Positions 20,049-21,309 of a stretch of DNA of 21,309 bases are shown piece after piece. How positions within the stretch are numbered: the stretch's first letter is position 1; each line of letters begins with the position of its first letter. Source of the stretch: a virus; the IMG/VR virus record IMGVR_UViG_3300030107_005390, positions 1-21,309 of that record; one strand, given 5' to 3'. The notes under the pieces were generated by a model. That model was not told the DNA's origin. It saw only the letters and a list, made by a program, of their open reading frames with translations, and did no database searches. Position numbers and translations under genes: made by a program.

Positions 20049-20330
20049 AGGCAAAGCAAAAACCGCAAGAGTCCCCGGAGCCGGAAGAACCGAGACACCG
20101 GCAGAGCCGTCAATCGCTTGCTTAACTTTGTCGTAGGTCTGGAAATACTCTACGATTTTATCAACAGCCTCTTTGCCAAGTACAGTGCCACCAATAGCAA
20201 TAGCGATAGTTGTAACCATGAGCCTTCTCTTGAGAAGATTAATCTCGTCAGTCTTTCGCTTGCTACTTTCCTTACATTTTTTAAGGTCAGTTTCTGCATT
20301 CTTCTTATGACAATCGCAATTGCAATTCAT
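20019..20330 (-). CDS. Two-span membrane protein with PEP-CTERM-like tail, 103 aa
   Basis: The N-terminus is Cys/His-rich (MNCNCDCHKK) and then very basic. A first membrane segment lies at about 37-52 (MVTTIAIAIGGTVLG), an extracytoplasmic loop at 53-79, then PAPGTLAVFALPLL and a final RRRR. This is the pattern of PEP/VPAP-CTERM tails: Pro-x-Pro, a hydrophobic helix and an Arg cluster. Both ends would be cytoplasmic and the loop outside. Exosortase sorting needs a host enzyme, so a phage bearing such a tail is notable; alternatively it is a two-span holin. It is last in the minus-strand operon, overlapping the previous gene by 4 bases, and its tail overlaps the plus-strand gene at 19548. Confidence 0.7.
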   Translation of the reverse strand: MNCNCDCHKKNAETDLKKCKESSKRKTDEINLLKRRLMVTTIAIAIGGTVLGKEAVDKIVEYFQTYDKVKQAIDGSAGVSVLPAPGTLAVFALPLLVPVRRRR

Positions 20331-20584
20331 AACTCCCTCATATCTTTGATGACTGATTTAGGAATACAGTTAATATCCCCCACTTCTTTATTGTCTCCAA
20401 TAGAACTTATAAGGATTATAGATTCTTCACGGTCTTCAACAAGCCAACCGACTGTTGTCATCTGAGCAGGTTCGAGTTCTAAAGCATCTGAAATATATAG
20501 CCAAGGTTCAGTGTTCGAAGTTATATCTTCCCACTCAACTATTACTATCTCATATTTTTCATATGCTTTATCTTTTTCACTCAT
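20327..20584 (-). CDS. Small beta-rich phage protein, 85 aa
   Basis: ATGA junctions on both sides (start overlaps the stop of the lysozyme-like gene, end overlaps the next start). The sequence IVIVEWEDI, then TVGWLVEDREESIILISS and IPKSVIKDMREL, is a common layout in small phage proteins: four or five strands and a terminal helix with an IPK-x-x-I motif. The function of this type is unknown. It carries a CCCCCACT copy on the + strand, so the sense strand has AAGTGGGGG. Confidence 0.7.
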   Translation of the reverse strand: MSEKDKAYEKYEIVIVEWEDITSNTEPWLYISDALELEPAQMTTVGWLVEDREESIILISSIGDNKEVGDINCIPKSVIKDMREL

Positions 20585-21309
20585 TTATAAACCCTTCGCC
20601 CGGATTCTTTTTGTTTTCTAGCGTGGGCTACTGCCAAATCAACAACAGATTGTGGCATGCCTCCACTCTTTATTTTGTCAAGATCGTCTCCAGAAATACC
20701 TGGAACTATAGCAGGTATCTCCTCACCGTCTACGCCAATACTTAACTCTGTCATTACTCTACCTTGATCATCTTCGATAGGTCCTGCCCAACCGTGACCT
20801 TTATGAGTACCGTCCCTTCTAAGACCATATGCAGGTTTAGGTGACATTTTATTTAATAGAGCTGCAGTTATAAATGCGTTAGGTTTTCTATCGGGAGCAA
20901 GACCTTTTATGAAATTAGAATCATATGCCCTCTCTCTATTTGGCCTGTAATATTTAGATAAGAACGCATCCTGACCACTACCATCTAATACTTGATCAGC
21001 AGTTACACGGGCATCTCTAAGTTTTTGATCTATTGTTGCAGCCCACAATTCATTATAAAGAGGATACTCAGTTGGGACATTTAATCCTGCATCTTCACCG
21101 TAGTCATACATCTGTTTAAACCAAGATTTATCACCACGACCTGGACCTTCATTACCATGCAGTAACATTGCTTTAGTTGCAGTTAGATATCTATCGTCTA
21201 TATATTCTTGTGCTTCAGGAGATAGGTATTTTTTATTTCTATTTAAAACATCTTCAGCTGTTAATTGATTTATTTGTCCCGGACCATAAGCACTGCTTCC
21301 CCCATGACC
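20581..21309 (-). CDS. Virion-associated protein with lysozyme/transglycosylase-like motif, partial (5' end outside window)
   Basis: The frame is open to the right edge, so the N-terminal part is missing; ATG at 21168 is internal. The first visible residues include SSAYGPGQINQLTAEDVL, a motif like the SSAxGPxQIT active-site strand of phage lytic transglycosylases and muramidases. A LLHGNEGPGRGDKSW stretch and a charged, helical C-terminus (LRDGTHKGHGWAGP, then VVDLAVAHARKQKESG) follow. I infer a peptidoglycan-degrading domain in a virion or lysis protein; catalytic Glu is probably outside the window. It begins the minus-strand operon of three genes. It may be a tail-associated hydrolase or the endolysin. 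Confidence 0.6.
   Translation of the reverse strand, partial: GHGGSSAYGPGQINQLTAEDVLNRNKKYLSPEAQEYIDDRYLTATKAMLLHGNEGPGRGDKSWFKQMYDYGEDAGLNVPTEYPLYNELWAATIDQKLRDARVTADQVLDGSGQDAFLSKYYRPNRERAYDSNFIKGLAPDRKPNAFITAALLNKMSPKPAYGLRRDGTHKGHGWAGPIEDDQGRVMTELSIGVDGEEIPAIVPGISGDDLDKIKSGGMPQSVVDLAVAHARKQKESGRRVYK

Noticed and set aside
20118-20745. Plus-strand open frames right of 20.1 kb
   Set aside because: They are antisense to the coupled minus-strand operon (ATGA junctions) and have Ser/Leu/Ile-rich shadow composition.
1-21309. CRISPR arrays, insertion sequences, integrase and attachment sites
   Set aside because: No regularly spaced repeats, transposase or recombinase motifs or long terminal repeats were visible in the window.

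Overview
The window looks like part of the genome of a tailed bacteriophage, AT-rich and probably from an environmental (possibly marine) source. Nearly all genes lie on the + strand, tightly packed with ATGA, GTGA and TAATG junctions and Shine-Dalgarno sequences of the AAGGAG type. Products include a phage P4/D5-type primase-helicase, a family A DNA polymerase, a 4Fe-4S uracil-DNA glycosylase, an ERCC4-type nuclease, a PD-(D/E)XK nuclease and a Sak4-like ATPase. No rRNA, tRNA, transposase, integrase or CRISPR array was seen. The host cannot be named; a PEP-CTERM-like tail on one phage protein would suit a host with an exosortase, but this is inference.

Layout. 2-1240: the 3' part of a primase-helicase gene, a small unknown gene and a terminator. 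1255-1853: a long noncoding stretch with several stem-loops. 1854-3805: four short genes (one with an SSB-like acidic tail, one zinc ribbon, two unknown), each behind its own spacer with hairpins and repeated leader motifs. 3975-5971: AT-rich unknown genes with overlaps, including a DUF932-like protein, closed by a strong terminator. 5982-6152: a lone minus-strand small gene that contains that terminator. 6181-10786: the replication and repair core (uracil-DNA glycosylase, DNA polymerase with a possible overprinted ORF inside, tandem HTH protein, ERCC4 nuclease). 10788-12575: a possible virion protein, two tiny very basic proteins, and four small membrane proteins that resemble a lysis or envelope cassette. 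12600-15916: PD-(D/E)XK nuclease, two small unknowns, Sak4-like ATPase and a probable ssDNA-binding partner, which together look like a recombination module. 15917-16453: a roughly 530-base noncoding region full of perfect stems, the best candidate here for a large structured RNA. 16470-20048: a fusion of an A1S_2505-like domain with a SLOG (YpsA-like) domain, an Api92-like protein, and a run of small zinc-finger, membrane and unknown proteins. 20019-21309: a minus-strand operon, with a partial protein carrying a lysozyme/transglycosylase-like motif, a small beta-rich protein and the PEP-CTERM-like membrane protein.

Together the genes give a phage replisome and recombination set plus accessory genes. 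The most unusual items are the structured noncoding region at 15.9-16.45 kb, a G-rich octamer (AGTGGGGG) present ten times, an alternative-frame ORF inside the polymerase gene, altered polymerase active-site motifs, the SLOG fusion and the PEP-CTERM-like phage protein. All family assignments are by eye from motifs; none was checked against a database.
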